DNA from: Ramlibacter alkalitolerans
Lineage (GTDB): Bacteria > Pseudomonadota > Gammaproteobacteria > Burkholderiales > Burkholderiaceae_C
NCBI RefSeq assembly: GCF_016722765.1
Contig: NZ_JAEQND010000013.1
Span: forward strand, 62,001 to 126,000
Length of the DNA: 64,000 bases
Direction of reading: 5' to 3'
Numbering within the stretch: position 1 is the stretch's first letter; every line of letters begins with the position of its first letter. The notes beneath the pieces were generated by a model. It was not told the origin of the DNA, did no database searches, and worked only from the letters and a program-made list of their open reading frames with translations. The translations under genes and the position numbers were made by a program. Positions 7,620-15,820 of the stretch are shown here, one piece after another.

Positions 7620-8138
7620 ATGACCAAGCTTGCCAACCCCACCCTGTCGCGCGCCGAATACCTGGCCGTGTGCTACGCGCTGTTCCGCGGGGACGGCTGC
7701 GCTTCGGTCAGCGACGCATTCAACATCACCGAGGAAACCGTGCAGGCCATCGCGCAGCACGCGGGCCTGAACTCGGACCTGTTCCCGAAGCCGGACCGCA
7801 CCGGCACCAAGATTCTGCCGGTGGGCGACGTCCAGGACATGCTGGGCCTGCGTGCCGACGGCTTCCCGCTGGACACCGCGGCGCAGACCGCTGGCGTGTC
7901 GCCGGCGACCGTGCAGTACATCGAAGACAAGGCCTTCAACGTGCGCGACCAGGCCTGCACCGGAACGCACGGCCGCAAGAAGGAGCGTGCGTACGAGTGG
8001 GCACTGTCCTGCGACAAGGGCTGGGTGTTCGCCATCCTTCGCCTGCGCAAGACGCTGCGTAAATCCCGCCGCGTGGCGCGCGCCCTGGGCATGTGCGAAT
8101 ACCGCGTGAAAGCCATCTACGCCCTGTACGGCCAGTAA
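7620..8138 (+). CDS. Unrecognised protein with repeated helix-turn-helix-like segments
   Basis: The protein has 172 residues. Three segments read like helix-turn-helix units: SVSDAFNITEETVQAIAQHA (about 28-47), TAAQTAGVSPATVQYIEDKA (about 83-102) and RVARALGMCEYRVKAIYALY near the C-terminus. That layout suggests a DNA-binding regulator, but I cannot name a family. The start ATG is preceded by GGAG seven bases upstream and lies 36 bp after a type-A motif. A terminator follows, so it forms its own transcription unit downstream of topB. Confidence 0.7.
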   Translation: MTKLANPTLSRAEYLAVCYALFRGDGCASVSDAFNITEETVQAIAQHAGLNSDLFPKPDRTGTKILPVGDVQDMLGLRADGFPLDTAAQTAGVSPATVQYIEDKAFNVRDQACTGTHGRKKERAYEWALSCDKGWVFAILRLRKTLRKSRRVARALGMCEYRVKAIYALYGQ

Positions 8139-8150
8139 GCGGTCAAACGA

Positions 8151-8195
8151 AAGCCGTCCCCGGATGTCTAGAAGGCTCCGGCGGCGGCTTTTTTG
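8151..8195 (+). terminator. Rho-independent terminator
   Basis: AAGCCG (8151-8156) pairs with CGGCTT (8185-8190) across a long loop and runs into seven Ts. Confidence 0.6.
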
Positions 8196-8211
8196 TTCCC
8201 GCCTCGAAAAC

Positions 8212-8547
8212 ATGCCTGCCGTGCGCCTTCACTTCGCCCTACTCCTCACCGTCGCCGTTCTGGCTCCCGCGCCTGTGCGCGCCGGGACCGCGGAAGCATC
8301 CTTCACGGTTTCGGTCACGCTGGCCACCACCGAACATGCCAGTGAGCAGCTCTGCCCGTTGGGGCGGCTCAACGGAATCCAGCGTGGCGCCCTGTCCCCC
8401 ACGAAGATGTACGTGACGGCGGTGGGCGGGGCAGTTCGAGAGGTCTCGCGCGCCGAGCGCGCCAAGCTCGAATGCCGGGGTGCGAACTTGGCGGCCGTGC
8501 TCTCCGGCGCAAGCACGCCGGCTGCAGAACTTCTCATCGAGTACTGA
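8212..8547 (+). CDS. Small periplasmic protein
   Basis: A 111-residue protein beginning with a clear signal peptide (MPAVRLHFALLLTVAVLAPA, cleavage near VRAG). The mature part is short, mostly predicted strands, with two cysteines (QLCPLG and LECRG) that could form a disulfide. It ends AAELLIEY, reminiscent of small spore-coat-U-like or pilus-associated beta proteins, but no family can be assigned. An in-frame ATG at 8164 lies inside the preceding terminator and is rejected. No promoter motif of either plasmid family was found. Confidence 0.65.
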   Translation: MPAVRLHFALLLTVAVLAPAPVRAGTAEASFTVSVTLATTEHASEQLCPLGRLNGIQRGALSPTKMYVTAVGGAVREVSRAERAKLECRGANLAAVLSGASTPAAELLIEY

Positions 8548-8572
8548 GCGCCCGCCGCGCACCCTGCATCGA

Positions 8573-8598
8573 GCCCCGCGTGTGCGGGGCGTTTGTTT
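8573..8598 (+). terminator. Rho-independent terminator
   Basis: GCCCCGC, loop GTGT, GCGGGGC, then GTTTGTTT. Confidence 0.85.
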
Positions 8599-8671
8599 GC
8601 GGCAACATTGCCACGCGCCGACGCGCTTGGCTCTGTCGCTCGTCAAGCCAACCTTCAACAGTGCTGCAAGA

Positions 8672-9205
8672 ATGCCAGATATGTCTCTGCGAAAACTCGC
8701 TCAGTTTGACTTCTACGGCATGTACTCAAACGAGCCGGGCATGGGCCGGATGCCGCCACGCGAGCAATGGCTCATCCTTAATCAGGTCTGGCCTGAGGTG
8801 TCCGAGGGCTCGCGAGGAAATGCAGTCATGGCGCCTGAGGACGCAGAACGTCTGGAGAAACTCTTTTTGATGTTCGGGGTGCCCATGAAGGTCGCCGAGA
8901 ACTCTCTGGAGATAGTCGGGCGGGCGTACGACGTGTTTGCGCTGGCCCTGGAGCCCTGGGTGGGTAACAAGTTCCGTTACTGGGACAGCTTTGACCGGTT
9001 CGCCCACGACTGGCCCGAGGACTGGCGCAAGTACATCGAGGCCGTTGCGCGGGAAGACCATGCGGAAGCGCGCCAGTGGGCCGTCAAGCTGCAACCGCTT
9101 TCGCCCGACTGCGTTTTCCCGCCAGGGGTGCCTACGCCGGCCGACTTCAAGAGAGACGCGGAGCGGTGGAAGGCAGAAGAAGAAGCGAAGAAGCGCTCCC
9201 CCTGA
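8672..9205 (+). CDS. Unrecognised soluble protein
   Basis: 177 residues from ATG 8672 (ATG 8681 three codons later is equally possible). The protein is rich in acidic and aromatic residues, contains WDSFDRFAHDWPEDWRKYIEAV near residue 115, and ends in a charged helix (WKAEEEAKKRS). No signal peptide or membrane helix is visible. Upstream in-frame codons overlap the preceding terminator and are discarded. No operon partner: it is followed by a convergent metallophosphoesterase gene. Function unknown. Confidence 0.6.
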   Translation: MPDMSLRKLAQFDFYGMYSNEPGMGRMPPREQWLILNQVWPEVSEGSRGNAVMAPEDAERLEKLFLMFGVPMKVAENSLEIVGRAYDVFALALEPWVGNKFRYWDSFDRFAHDWPEDWRKYIEAVAREDHAEARQWAVKLQPLSPDCVFPPGVPTPADFKRDAERWKAEEEAKKRSP

Positions 9206-9271
9206 CCGCGCCGTGGTCGCGCAGGCCCTCGAACTTGGTGTCGAAGAAGACTCGGGACACGGGTTTCGCTC

Positions 9272-10066
9272 TTAGACCTCGATGACGCAGGCCCACTGGA
9301 ACGCCTGGTTCTCGAACACCACGTCCTTGGCCTCGCGCGCGAAATTCGTGCTGCGCGGATAGCCAAGGGGGTTCGCCACAATCCTGCAGCGGCCCACTCT
9401 GTAGTCGAAGCTGTCGTGCACGTGGCCGTGCAGCCAGAGGTCCGCTTTCGGCACCAAGTCGCTCAAGTCGCTCACGAATGCGGCGTTCAGCGGGTCGCCC
9501 GCGTAGCGCGGGTGTACCGAGAGTCGATGGGGGCCGTGGTGTGTCACAACCACCGTCTTGCCGTCGTAGCGTTTGGCTAGCTCCGCGTCCAGCCAGGCGC
9601 GGGACTTCTCGTGCTCACGCAGCGCGTCGGCAGTGCTGAATCGCTGGTCGTGCGGCATCCGGATTCTGAAGTGGTCGCTGATGCGCTGCTGCGCGTGCTC
9701 CATCAGCTGGCGCTGCGTGCGATTGAGCTGCAGGCGGTAGTCTGTCCACAGCGTCGAGCCAAGAAAGCGAACGCCGCCGAAATCCACGACGTCATCATCC
9801 ATGAAGCGGATGGACGTGCCCTCGCACTCCGAGCGCAGCTGCTGGCGCAGTTTCTGGAATTCGTGCCCGTAGAACTCGTGATTGCCGGGCAGGTACAGGA
9901 CCGGCACTGGCCAGTGGCCGAAGAAGTCAACGGCTTCCAGCCCGTTGGCGATGTCCCCTGCCAGCACCAGAACGTCCGCGCCGTGGGCGTGCAAAATCAC
10001 CCGCTCGCCAGGGAAGTTCCGGCGCAGGTGCTCGAGGTGCAGGTCACTGGCAAGCTGGATTCGCAT
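9272..10066 (-). CDS. Calcineurin-like metallophosphoesterase
   Basis: 264 residues with all signature blocks of the two-metal phosphoesterase fold in order: SDLHLE (about residue 7), LAGDI (37), GNHEF (62), VVTHHGPH (about 180) and HGHVHDS (about 215). Such enzymes hydrolyse phosphomono- or diesters; the substrate cannot be read from sequence. A GTG 33 bases upstream is in frame, but it overlaps the -10 element of a type-B motif (10091-10096), so ATG 10066 (MRIQLASDLHLE) is chosen. It lies head to tail with the P-loop gene 10142-10687. Confidence 0.92.
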   Translation of the reverse strand: MRIQLASDLHLEHLRRNFPGERVILHAHGADVLVLAGDIANGLEAVDFFGHWPVPVLYLPGNHEFYGHEFQKLRQQLRSECEGTSIRFMDDDVVDFGGVRFLGSTLWTDYRLQLNRTQRQLMEHAQQRISDHFRIRMPHDQRFSTADALREHEKSRAWLDAELAKRYDGKTVVVTHHGPHRLSVHPRYAGDPLNAAFVSDLSDLVPKADLWLHGHVHDSFDYRVGRCRIVANPLGYPRSTNFAREAKDVVFENQAFQWACVIEV

Positions 10067-10090
10067 TGGGGTCGTGGTGGCGTCAGCTAA

Positions 10091-10117
10091 GTTTGACACC
10101 GCTCAGCCGTATTTGTC
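10091..10117 (-). promoter_or_regulatory. Type-B promoter motif
   Basis: Minus strand: GACAA (10117-10113), 16 bp, TCAAAC (10096-10091), 24 bp before ATG 10066. Confidence 0.5.
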
Positions 10118-10141
10118 CCGCCGGCGGTGGCTGCCTTGCGC

Positions 10142-10687
10142 TCACCTGTCCGAAAGCAGCGACGCGACAGCCTCTTCGGCGGCAGAAAACTTGTCTTTCA
10201 GCAGCCGGTAGACCACGCCGGTGCTCTCCAGGACCTCGCGAATCTGCCGGCACTTCTCTCGCGCCTGGTCTTCCGTCTCGTTGCGGCCCACTGGTGAATA
10301 GCGCGTCGTGCGCTCCAGCAGGAAGTTGCGGTTGTCGTAGGAGTTGGACACCTGCAGCACCAGGTCGCGGAACGCCGGGAAGTAGTTCGGCGGCGTGTAC
10401 GCCAGGCACATGAGCAATGGCGAGTCCATGATGATGAAGTCGAGGGGCTGCTTGCGCAGGACTTCCAGCCGGTTGTTCTGCTTGGCAAATAAGTAAAGCT
10501 GGTCCTGCAGCGTGCTGGTGTGCCCCGCCCAGGTCGCCACCTTCGCGAACTCCGGCACGTATTCGGCCTCGTAGCCTGCTGCCTTCAGGTCGGCGAACAC
10601 GCGCGCGGCGGTGGTCGTCTTCCCCGCCCCGGGGCCGGCGAAGAAATTGACGACAACGGGATTGTGCTGAGTGGCGGGCGAGTTCAT
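10142..10687 (-). CDS. P-loop NTPase, AAA_28/kinase-like
   Basis: 181 residues from ATG 10687 (MNSPATQHN). Walker A is FFAGPGAGKTTTA near residue 16. DFIIMDSPLL near residue 85 would serve as Walker B, and RNETEDQARE near 145 resembles the lid/arginine region of small nucleoside or nucleotide kinases of phage and plasmid origin (AAA_28 type). Substrate not determinable. The longer in-frame start at 10762 overlaps the divergent promoter region. A weak type-B-like element with TCTAAA at 10719-10724 (minus strand) lies about 30 bp upstream of the ATG. Confidence 0.75.
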   Translation of the reverse strand: MNSPATQHNPVVVNFFAGPGAGKTTTAARVFADLKAAGYEAEYVPEFAKVATWAGHTSTLQDQLYLFAKQNNRLEVLRKQPLDFIIMDSPLLMCLAYTPPNYFPAFRDLVLQVSNSYDNRNFLLERTTRYSPVGRNETEDQAREKCRQIREVLESTGVVYRLLKDKFSAAEEAVASLLSDR

Positions 10688-10760
10688 GAGACGTGCTGCT
10701 CGAAAGGGATGCAGCTTGTTTAGACCAGTGCTCGCGGGGTGAATCTGCTGCACAGGCGGC

Positions 10761-10787
10761 AACGCGAGCGCGGCGCCGTGGTCTAAG
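10761..10787 (+). promoter_or_regulatory. Type-B promoter motif facing a candidate small RNA
   Basis: AACGC (10761-10765), 16 bp ending in TGG, TCTAAG (10782-10787). No reading frame follows; a hairpin and a terminator-like structure do. Confidence 0.5.
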
Positions 10788-10792
10788 ACTGG

Positions 10793-10883
10793 GTGCCGCC
10801 GAACATCGGCACGCTCCCACTAATACGCCCCTCACCTCTGGACCCGGCGCAAGCGCGGTGCTCCACGTGGGGGGTTTCTTTTT
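10793..10883 (+). ncRNA. Candidate small RNA of about 90 nt
   Basis: Directly downstream of a type-B motif lie a 6-bp hairpin (GTGCCG at 10793-10798 with CGGCAC at 10807-10812) and a long stem, CCCCTCAC (10828-10835) with GTGGGGGG (10867-10874, one G-T pair). The latter runs into TTTCTTTTT as a terminator would. No start codon with a ribosome site is present. The next type-A promoter begins at 10897. Existence as a stable RNA is inference. Confidence 0.45.
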
Positions 10884-10896
10884 GGTTGCACGGGAC

Positions 10897-10926
10897 AGCA
10901 CTTTCCCGAAGGCCCGGTAGCTACAC
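10897..10926 (+). promoter_or_regulatory. Type-A promoter motif
   Basis: AGCAC (10897-10901), 19 bp ending in GGTAG, CTACAC (10921-10926), 31 bp before ATG 10958. Confidence 0.7.
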
Positions 10927-10957
10927 GTCGTATGCAACTGAAAACCGGAGCCCGCCA

Positions 10958-11134
10958 ATGTTCGTGAACATCCTCACCGCAGTCGCTCTAGCCACCGTCC
11001 TGACTCTTGGCCTGGTCACGCTCTACTACGAAGACCTGGACGCCAAGGGCGCATGCCTGGTGCTCGGTGTCATGTCGGCAATCCTGGGCGTCCTGTACGT
11101 GTCGGGCGCCTTGACGGCGCTTCTTCCGGCGTGA
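10958..11134 (+). CDS. Very small two-helix membrane protein
   Basis: 58 residues, almost entirely two hydrophobic helices (about 3-22 and 34-56) joined by a YYEDLDAKGA loop. The start is well supported by an AACCGGAGCCCGCCA leader with GGAG, like those of the genes at 1965 and 3098, and by the type-A motif upstream. No family recognised. It is followed 19 bp later by the 87-residue gene in the same direction, likely one operon. Confidence 0.65.
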   Translation: MFVNILTAVALATVLTLGLVTLYYEDLDAKGACLVLGVMSAILGVLYVSGALTALLPA

Positions 11135-11153
11135 CGTAACCCAGAGAGCAGCG

Positions 11154-11417
11154 ATGTCCGCCCAACCCGTCACCGCCTGGTTCCAGAAAATCCACACCGA
11201 GGACAAGAGCGCCCCGGTGCGCTACGGCTACAACCACTGGGAAGCTGGCCACGGCCTGGGAGCCAAGCCGACCGACCCCTTCAAGCGGGGCTGGGCCAAG
11301 ACACTGTGGAAGAAGCTGGAAGGCCAACTGGTCGACCAAGGCCCGGGCACGTCGCCGAAGCTGGTGCTCCCGCCGCTGGAGCCCGATATGGTGACGCGCC
11401 TGGACGTCGACGACTAA
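11154..11417 (+). CDS. Small unrecognised soluble protein
   Basis: 87 residues, start ATG 11154 preceded by GAGAGCAGCG. The sequence is rich in W, K and P (GYNHWEAGHGLG, RGWAKTLWKKLEG) and has no signal peptide or membrane helix. Probably the second gene of the 10958 operon. It ends 23 bp before a strong hairpin shared with the convergent gene 11480-11794. Confidence 0.6.
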   Translation: MSAQPVTAWFQKIHTEDKSAPVRYGYNHWEAGHGLGAKPTDPFKRGWAKTLWKKLEGQLVDQGPGTSPKLVLPPLEPDMVTRLDVDD

Positions 11418-11440
11418 GCCAAGGGGCTAGCGAAACACAA

Positions 11441-11462
11441 CAAGGGAGCCGCGGCTCCCTTG
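11441..11462. terminator. Bidirectional terminator hairpin
   Basis: CAAGGGAGCC, GC, GGCTCCCTTG: a perfect 10-bp stem between convergent genes. The minus-strand flank TTGTTGTGTTT is the more T-rich side. Confidence 0.7.
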
Positions 11463-11479
11463 TGCGTTGTGCGTGTCGT

Positions 11480-11794
11480 TCAGCGGTCCGAGCGTCCGCT
11501 CTTGTCGTTCGCGCGGCCGAAGCGCTGCTCGAGAGCTTCGTTCCACATGGCGTCGAACACTGCCGCCATTTCGACCGGGGCTGTCTCGGCGCTGAAACCA
11601 CCGCGGCCCAGCGTCCGCGTGCCGTGGCCCGCGTGCACGGACAGCGCGCGGAACTGGAACTTGCCTTCGTTGCGGTCATCCGCTTCGACCACCCCTACCT
11701 GCGCGAGGTACGGGTTGGCGCGGAAGTACAGGTCGGCTCGCTTGCCGTTGCTGTAGGCGGCGCCCTGGTGCACGACGATGAATGCTGGGGTCAT
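11480..11794 (-). CDS. Small unrecognised soluble protein
   Basis: 104 residues from ATG 11794, in a strand opposite to its neighbours. It begins MTPAFIVVHQGAAYSNGK, reads like a small alpha/beta protein, and carries a basic tail (RFGRANDKSGRSDR). No family recognised. A type-B motif with the variant AACAA box lies 47 bp upstream on the same strand, which supports the gene being real. Confidence 0.6.
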   Translation of the reverse strand: MTPAFIVVHQGAAYSNGKRADLYFRANPYLAQVGVVEADDRNEGKFQFRALSVHAGHGTRTLGRGGFSAETAPVEMAAVFDAMWNEALEQRFGRANDKSGRSDR

Positions 11795-11841
11795 GGCTTG
11801 GAATCCTTTGCTGCGGGCACCTCGTTCGCGCCCGCTCGCAT

Positions 11842-11868
11842 GTATGACCGACGTCAGCCCCTGTTGTT
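11842..11868 (-). promoter_or_regulatory. Type-B promoter motif
   Basis: Minus strand: AACAA (11868-11864), 16 bp ending in GG, TCATAC (11847-11842), for the gene starting at 11794. Confidence 0.5.
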
Positions 11869-11925
11869 CGAGCCAGGGGGTGCAAAAGATGCCTTTGGTG
11901 CTAATCGCGCGAGCCTGCGGCGGCT

Positions 11926-11952
11926 AACGAAAGGCGAGGAGCGCTGTCCAAG
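11926..11952 (+). promoter_or_regulatory. Type-B promoter motif of the secretin operon
   Basis: AACGA (11926-11930), 16 bp, TCCAAG (11947-11952), 37 bp before ATG 11990. Confidence 0.5.
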
Positions 11953-11989
11953 AACGGTAGCCACCACCGACCCTGGAGCTTTGGCCTCA

Positions 11990-13471
11990 ATGAATAACTA
12001 CTGCCGACCGACCGCGATTGCGTTCGTCGCTGCCCAAATGCTGTGGGCCGGCGTCGCTGCGGCCGAAGAGTACGCGCCGGCGCCCACAACCGCCTCGGTT
12101 GCCGCGCCTGCCCAGCCCACGCTCGCGGAGCGCCTGGACAAGGACATGCAGGTGCCCGCCATGCCTGCAAAGGCCGAAACGCACGGACGCAGTGGCGGCA
12201 ACGCCATCGTGGAAGTGGACGCACCGGCCAAGCCGCTGAACATCGTGATGCGCGCCGAGCAGGCCACCGATGCACTGCCGGCGGTCACCGTGAGCCCGGT
12301 GAAGATTTCCCGCGACAGCACGCTGGAAGAGTCGCTGCGCCTGGTGCTCGCGGCTTCCGGTGCTGACATTTCCCTGTCGCTGCATCCGGACCTCGCGCCC
12401 AAGGCGGACACGGGGAGCGCTGGCTCCGGCGCCGTCGGTCTTCGCGGCTCGCTTACCGACGTTCTCGACGAGCTGAGCCAAAGCTACGGCTTCCACTACA
12501 CCTTCGACGCCAGGAAATCCGTTCTTCGGGTTTTGCCCGAACGGATGTACGTGCTCGAGTTCCCGCCGCAGGCCGAAATCGCGGAAGCCACCGCCAAGAC
12601 GTTGCCCGGGCTGGGCGCGCAGGACGTGAACTACAACCCGAGCACCAGCCTCGTTTCGTTCCGGGCCAGCCGCCGCGTGGCGGAAGACGTCGCCGCATAC
12701 GTCAAGCAAGTCGCCGCGGAACAGCAGCAAATCACCTACGAGGTCAGCGTCATCGAAGTTCGCCTGGACGACGATGCGACCGCGGGCATCCAGTGGGACA
12801 AGCTGGGCTGGGCGTCCGGCAACAGCAGCCTGAGCTTCTCCACCAAGTCCACCGGCGCCGCCCTCACTGGTGGCATCGGGATGGGCATGAAGTACGCCGT
12901 AGGCAACCTCGCGCTCGACGGAATCCTGTCCTTCCTGCGCACGCAGGGTGCCGTGCGCATCATGAATCAGCCGGTCGCTCACGTGCAGTCCGGCCTGACC
13001 GCCAAGTTCGACAACCAGAACTCCATCACCTACGTGAGCTCGGTCGGCACCACGGCGGTAGGCAACGGCAACGCGACCAGCACCACGATGCAGACCAGCG
13101 CCGTGAAGGTCGGCACCGCGATGGAAGTCTCCGGGCGCGTTCGCGAAGGCACCGTCTACACGCGAATCAAGCTCACGATGAGCGAGCTGGTGGGGATGAA
13201 CACCGTGACCAGCGGTGACTCCACGCTGCAGCTTCCCGAAACCTCGGACCGCACCATCGAAACGCCGTCCGTGCGCGTTCGCCCGGGCGAGGCCGTGCTC
13301 CTGGGTGGAATCATCACCACGCGCGACGAAACGCAGCGCGAAGCCCCGAATGTGCCCTTCCTGAAGGACCTCTTTGCCACCCGCAGGCAGCAAAAGGGCT
13401 CTCGCTACGAACTGGTGGTCGTCCTGCGCCCGAGCGTGACCACCTTCGAACCCGCCAAGGTGCCGCAATGA
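11990..13471 (+). CDS. pilN: Type IVb pilus secretin (PilN/BfpB-like)
   Basis: This outer-membrane channel for the pilus fibre has 493 residues. It begins with a signal peptide (about 1-25, AGVAAA before EE). A proline/alanine-rich stretch and an N-domain region (about 95-250) follow, then the secretin core, whose C-terminal signature reads TPSVRVRPGEAVLLGGI followed by FLKDLF and VVVLRPSV. The lipobox found in R64 PilN is not present, so it may be a non-lipoprotein secretin. Its stop overlaps the start of the PilP-like gene by four bases (ATGA), which shows translational coupling. Confidence 0.9.
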   Translation: MNNYCRPTAIAFVAAQMLWAGVAAAEEYAPAPTTASVAAPAQPTLAERLDKDMQVPAMPAKAETHGRSGGNAIVEVDAPAKPLNIVMRAEQATDALPAVTVSPVKISRDSTLEESLRLVLAASGADISLSLHPDLAPKADTGSAGSGAVGLRGSLTDVLDELSQSYGFHYTFDARKSVLRVLPERMYVLEFPPQAEIAEATAKTLPGLGAQDVNYNPSTSLVSFRASRRVAEDVAAYVKQVAAEQQQITYEVSVIEVRLDDDATAGIQWDKLGWASGNSSLSFSTKSTGAALTGGIGMGMKYAVGNLALDGILSFLRTQGAVRIMNQPVAHVQSGLTAKFDNQNSITYVSSVGTTAVGNGNATSTTMQTSAVKVGTAMEVSGRVREGTVYTRIKLTMSELVGMNTVTSGDSTLQLPETSDRTIETPSVRVRPGEAVLLGGIITTRDETQREAPNVPFLKDLFATRRQQKGSRYELVVVLRPSVTTFEPAKVPQ

Positions 13472-14019
13472 AGAAGCTCCTGACCATTCTCGCACTGGCA
13501 GGCCTTTGCAGTGGCGCTGCCCTGGCGGGTCCAGCGACCGCGCCCGCTGCCGCCCCGGCGCTGGCCATGACCACCAATCCGTTTGGTGCTCGCTCCCCCG
13601 CTGCCCCGGCTCCCGTGACGGCTCCGGCCCCCGGCCAGCCGTATGGGCTCGCCGTCCCGAACCTCGATTCCATGGACACGCCCAAGGCCTTCCAGGAGAC
13701 CTTCGAGCGGCAAGGCATCAAGCTGCTGCAAACCACGATGAAGGTCGTCGGCCTCGGCCAGGACTTCGCCATGCTGCGCATGCTCGACCCGTCCGGCGCG
13801 CCCACGCAGTCGCTGCTGGTGCGCGAGGGAGAAAGCGTCGTGCTCGGTGACGGCAAGCCGTATTCGGTCAAGTTGACCGGCCGCAGCTTGAACGAGCGCC
13901 GCGTGCAGTTCTACTTCAAGAACACCCTCGTCTTCGAGTCGGACGTCGCGGCCCCGACGCCTCGAAAGGCCCTGCCCGGCCAGGTCACGCCAGCGCCTGT
14001 GCTGGTGCCCGCTCGCTGA
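13468..14019 (+). CDS. pilP: PilP-like pilus assembly protein
   Basis: 183 residues with a signal peptide (MKKLLTILALAGLCSGAALA), an alanine/proline-rich linker to about residue 55, and a compact domain (about 90-165) with KVVGLGQDFAMLRMLDP and VREGESVVLGDGKPYSVKLTG. That pattern resembles the GspC/PilP homology region, which contacts the secretin N-domains from the inner-membrane side. Its position directly after the secretin matches R64 pilN-pilP neighbours. Identity is by synteny and fold pattern rather than strong motifs. Confidence 0.7.
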   Translation: MKKLLTILALAGLCSGAALAGPATAPAAAPALAMTTNPFGARSPAAPAPVTAPAPGQPYGLAVPNLDSMDTPKAFQETFERQGIKLLQTTMKVVGLGQDFAMLRMLDPSGAPTQSLLVREGESVVLGDGKPYSVKLTGRSLNERRVQFYFKNTLVFESDVAAPTPRKALPGQVTPAPVLVPAR

Positions 14020-14024
14020 AACCG

Positions 14025-14054
14025 GCCCCCGCCAGACGCGGGGGCTGTGTTCTT
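14025..14054 (+). terminator. Terminator between pilP and pilQ genes
   Basis: GCCCCCGC, CAGAC, GCGGGGGC: a perfect 8-bp stem followed by TGTGTTCTT. The T-run is imperfect, so read-through is possible. Confidence 0.65.
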
Positions 14055-14056
14055 GC

Positions 14057-14083
14057 CACGAATCGGCCGCTGGCCTGTCCAAC
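14057..14083 (+). promoter_or_regulatory. Type-B promoter motif of pilQ
   Basis: CACGA (14057-14061), 16 bp, TCCAAC (14078-14083), 36 bp before ATG 14120. Confidence 0.45.
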
Positions 14084-14119
14084 GTGGATACCGCCACTGA
14101 CCGCCATTGGATTGCGCTG

Positions 14120-15820
14120 ATGACCGACCAACAACTCGCCGAGCGACTGCTGCAGATGGGCCGAATTGAGCTCACGCAGCTCGAAAACGCCAAACGCATC
14201 CAGCAGCACCTGTCCGACTGTGGGCAGGCTGGCGCTCGCCTGTCCGACATCCTGATGGCGCGCCGGTACGTCACCGACGCCGACATCGTGGCTGCCTCGC
14301 AGAATGACACCGCCGCCAGCGGCGTTGCACTGTCCGTGGACATCCCAGCGCACCTGTGCCACCGGCTGAAGCTCAAAGTCATCGGCGTGGTGGGCAAGGA
14401 GTTGCACGTGGCACCGCTGCGGCGCCTGACCGAGCGCGAGCTCGCCGAACTGAAGGACGCAGCGTTCCGCTCCGGCATGGCCGTGGACAAGGTGGTGCAG
14501 GTCCCGGGCGACCAGGGCGAGATTCTCCAAGCCCTGAAAAGCCGGACGGTTGACTCGCACTCCCTTGCGCGCGAAATCGCGGCGCTGAACCGCAACCCGG
14601 ACAACGGCAACGCCGGGGACATCCTGGTTGCCATCATCCAGGACGCCATTCAGTCCCGCTCCTCGGACATCCACATCGACAAGGACAGCAGCCCGGAAAC
14701 CTGCTCCATCTCGTACCGCATCGACGGCCAGCTGCGCCTGCGCTTCCTGCTGACGCCGGCCTCGGCCAGCGTGCTGGTTTCGGTTCTCAAGGGCCGCTCC
14801 GGCATGGACTTTTCGGACACACGCCACCCGCAGGACGGCCGCGTGGATGTGGAGTTCCAGGGCCGCCGCGTCGACGTGCGCGTGGCCTCGCTGCCCCTGT
14901 CCGGCGAGTCGGAGACGGTGACACTGCGGATTCTCGACCCCAACAACTTCAAGTCGCTCGAAATCCTGCTGCAGGACCACCCGCAGCTGCTCGAAGAACT
15001 CGTGACGGCCACCCGGCTGCCGGTGGGCAAGATGCCCGGCCTGCTGCTCATCACCGGCCCGACGGGCACCGGCAAGTCCACGACGCTGTACGGCGTCATC
15101 AACTCGATGGACAAGGACCGGCTGAACATCATGACCAGCGAGGACCCCATCGAGCAGAACGTGCCGGGGATTCGCCAGACGCTAGCCAACGAAGCGACGG
15201 GCCTGACCTACGCGAGCATCCTGCGCGCGCAGATGCGCCAGGACCCGGACGTGCTTGTCGTGGGCGAGTGCCGCGACTGCGAAACCTCGGAAGCACTGCT
15301 TCGCGGTGGCGAGTCGGGCCACCTGATGATGTCCACGGTGCACGCCTCATCGTCGCTCGAGGCGCTCACGCGCGTGCTGAACCTGCTTTCTCCCGCCTAC
15401 CGCCCTGTCGGCATCGCCACGCTCGCGAGCCTGCTCAAGGGTGTGACGAACCAGCGCCTGGCGCGCAGGCTGTGCTCCTGCTGCGAGCGTGTGCCGGCGT
15501 CCAGCGTCCTGGCCCCGCAGGAACTGGCGGAGTACGGCCTGGCACCCGGCTTTCTCGTCGGTCGCAAGGTCGGCTGCGAAAAGTGCGGCCGCACGGGCTA
15601 CTTCGGCCGGGTGCTCGTCCCCGAAGCCGTGTTTGTAGACAACCGCCCCTCGACCCGCGAAGCCATCCGGGAAATCCTGGCGGACAACAAGGGAGTGGAG
15701 CCCATCCTGTCGGTGGACGGCGTGACGTACTTTTCGCGCAAGGATTCCGCTGGCCGCCTGCTCAAGGCCGGCCTCATCGACATCGACACCGTGCGTGCCG
15801 TCACCGGAGACCGCGGCTGA
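14120..15820 (+). CDS. pilQ: Type IV pilus assembly ATPase (PilQ/GspE family)
   Basis: A hexameric secretion ATPase powering pilus assembly, 566 residues. N-terminal MshEN-like domain to about residue 130, then the ATPase core: Walker A GPTGTGKST (about 312-320), Asp box TSEDPIEQ, Walker B RQDPDVLVVGECRD, His box GHLMMSTVHA, and a four-cysteine zinc module (CSCC and CEKCGRTGY). The Walker B acidic pair is E-C-R-D, close to the family E-x-R-D. A GTG at 14084 is also in frame but abuts the promoter element, so ATG 14120 is chosen. The stop overlaps the pilR start as TGATG. Confidence 0.95.
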   Translation: MTDQQLAERLLQMGRIELTQLENAKRIQQHLSDCGQAGARLSDILMARRYVTDADIVAASQNDTAASGVALSVDIPAHLCHRLKLKVIGVVGKELHVAPLRRLTERELAELKDAAFRSGMAVDKVVQVPGDQGEILQALKSRTVDSHSLAREIAALNRNPDNGNAGDILVAIIQDAIQSRSSDIHIDKDSSPETCSISYRIDGQLRLRFLLTPASASVLVSVLKGRSGMDFSDTRHPQDGRVDVEFQGRRVDVRVASLPLSGESETVTLRILDPNNFKSLEILLQDHPQLLEELVTATRLPVGKMPGLLLITGPTGTGKSTTLYGVINSMDKDRLNIMTSEDPIEQNVPGIRQTLANEATGLTYASILRAQMRQDPDVLVVGECRDCETSEALLRGGESGHLMMSTVHASSSLEALTRVLNLLSPAYRPVGIATLASLLKGVTNQRLARRLCSCCERVPASSVLAPQELAEYGLAPGFLVGRKVGCEKCGRTGYFGRVLVPEAVFVDNRPSTREAIREILADNKGVEPILSVDGVTYFSRKDSAGRLLKAGLIDIDTVRAVTGDRG

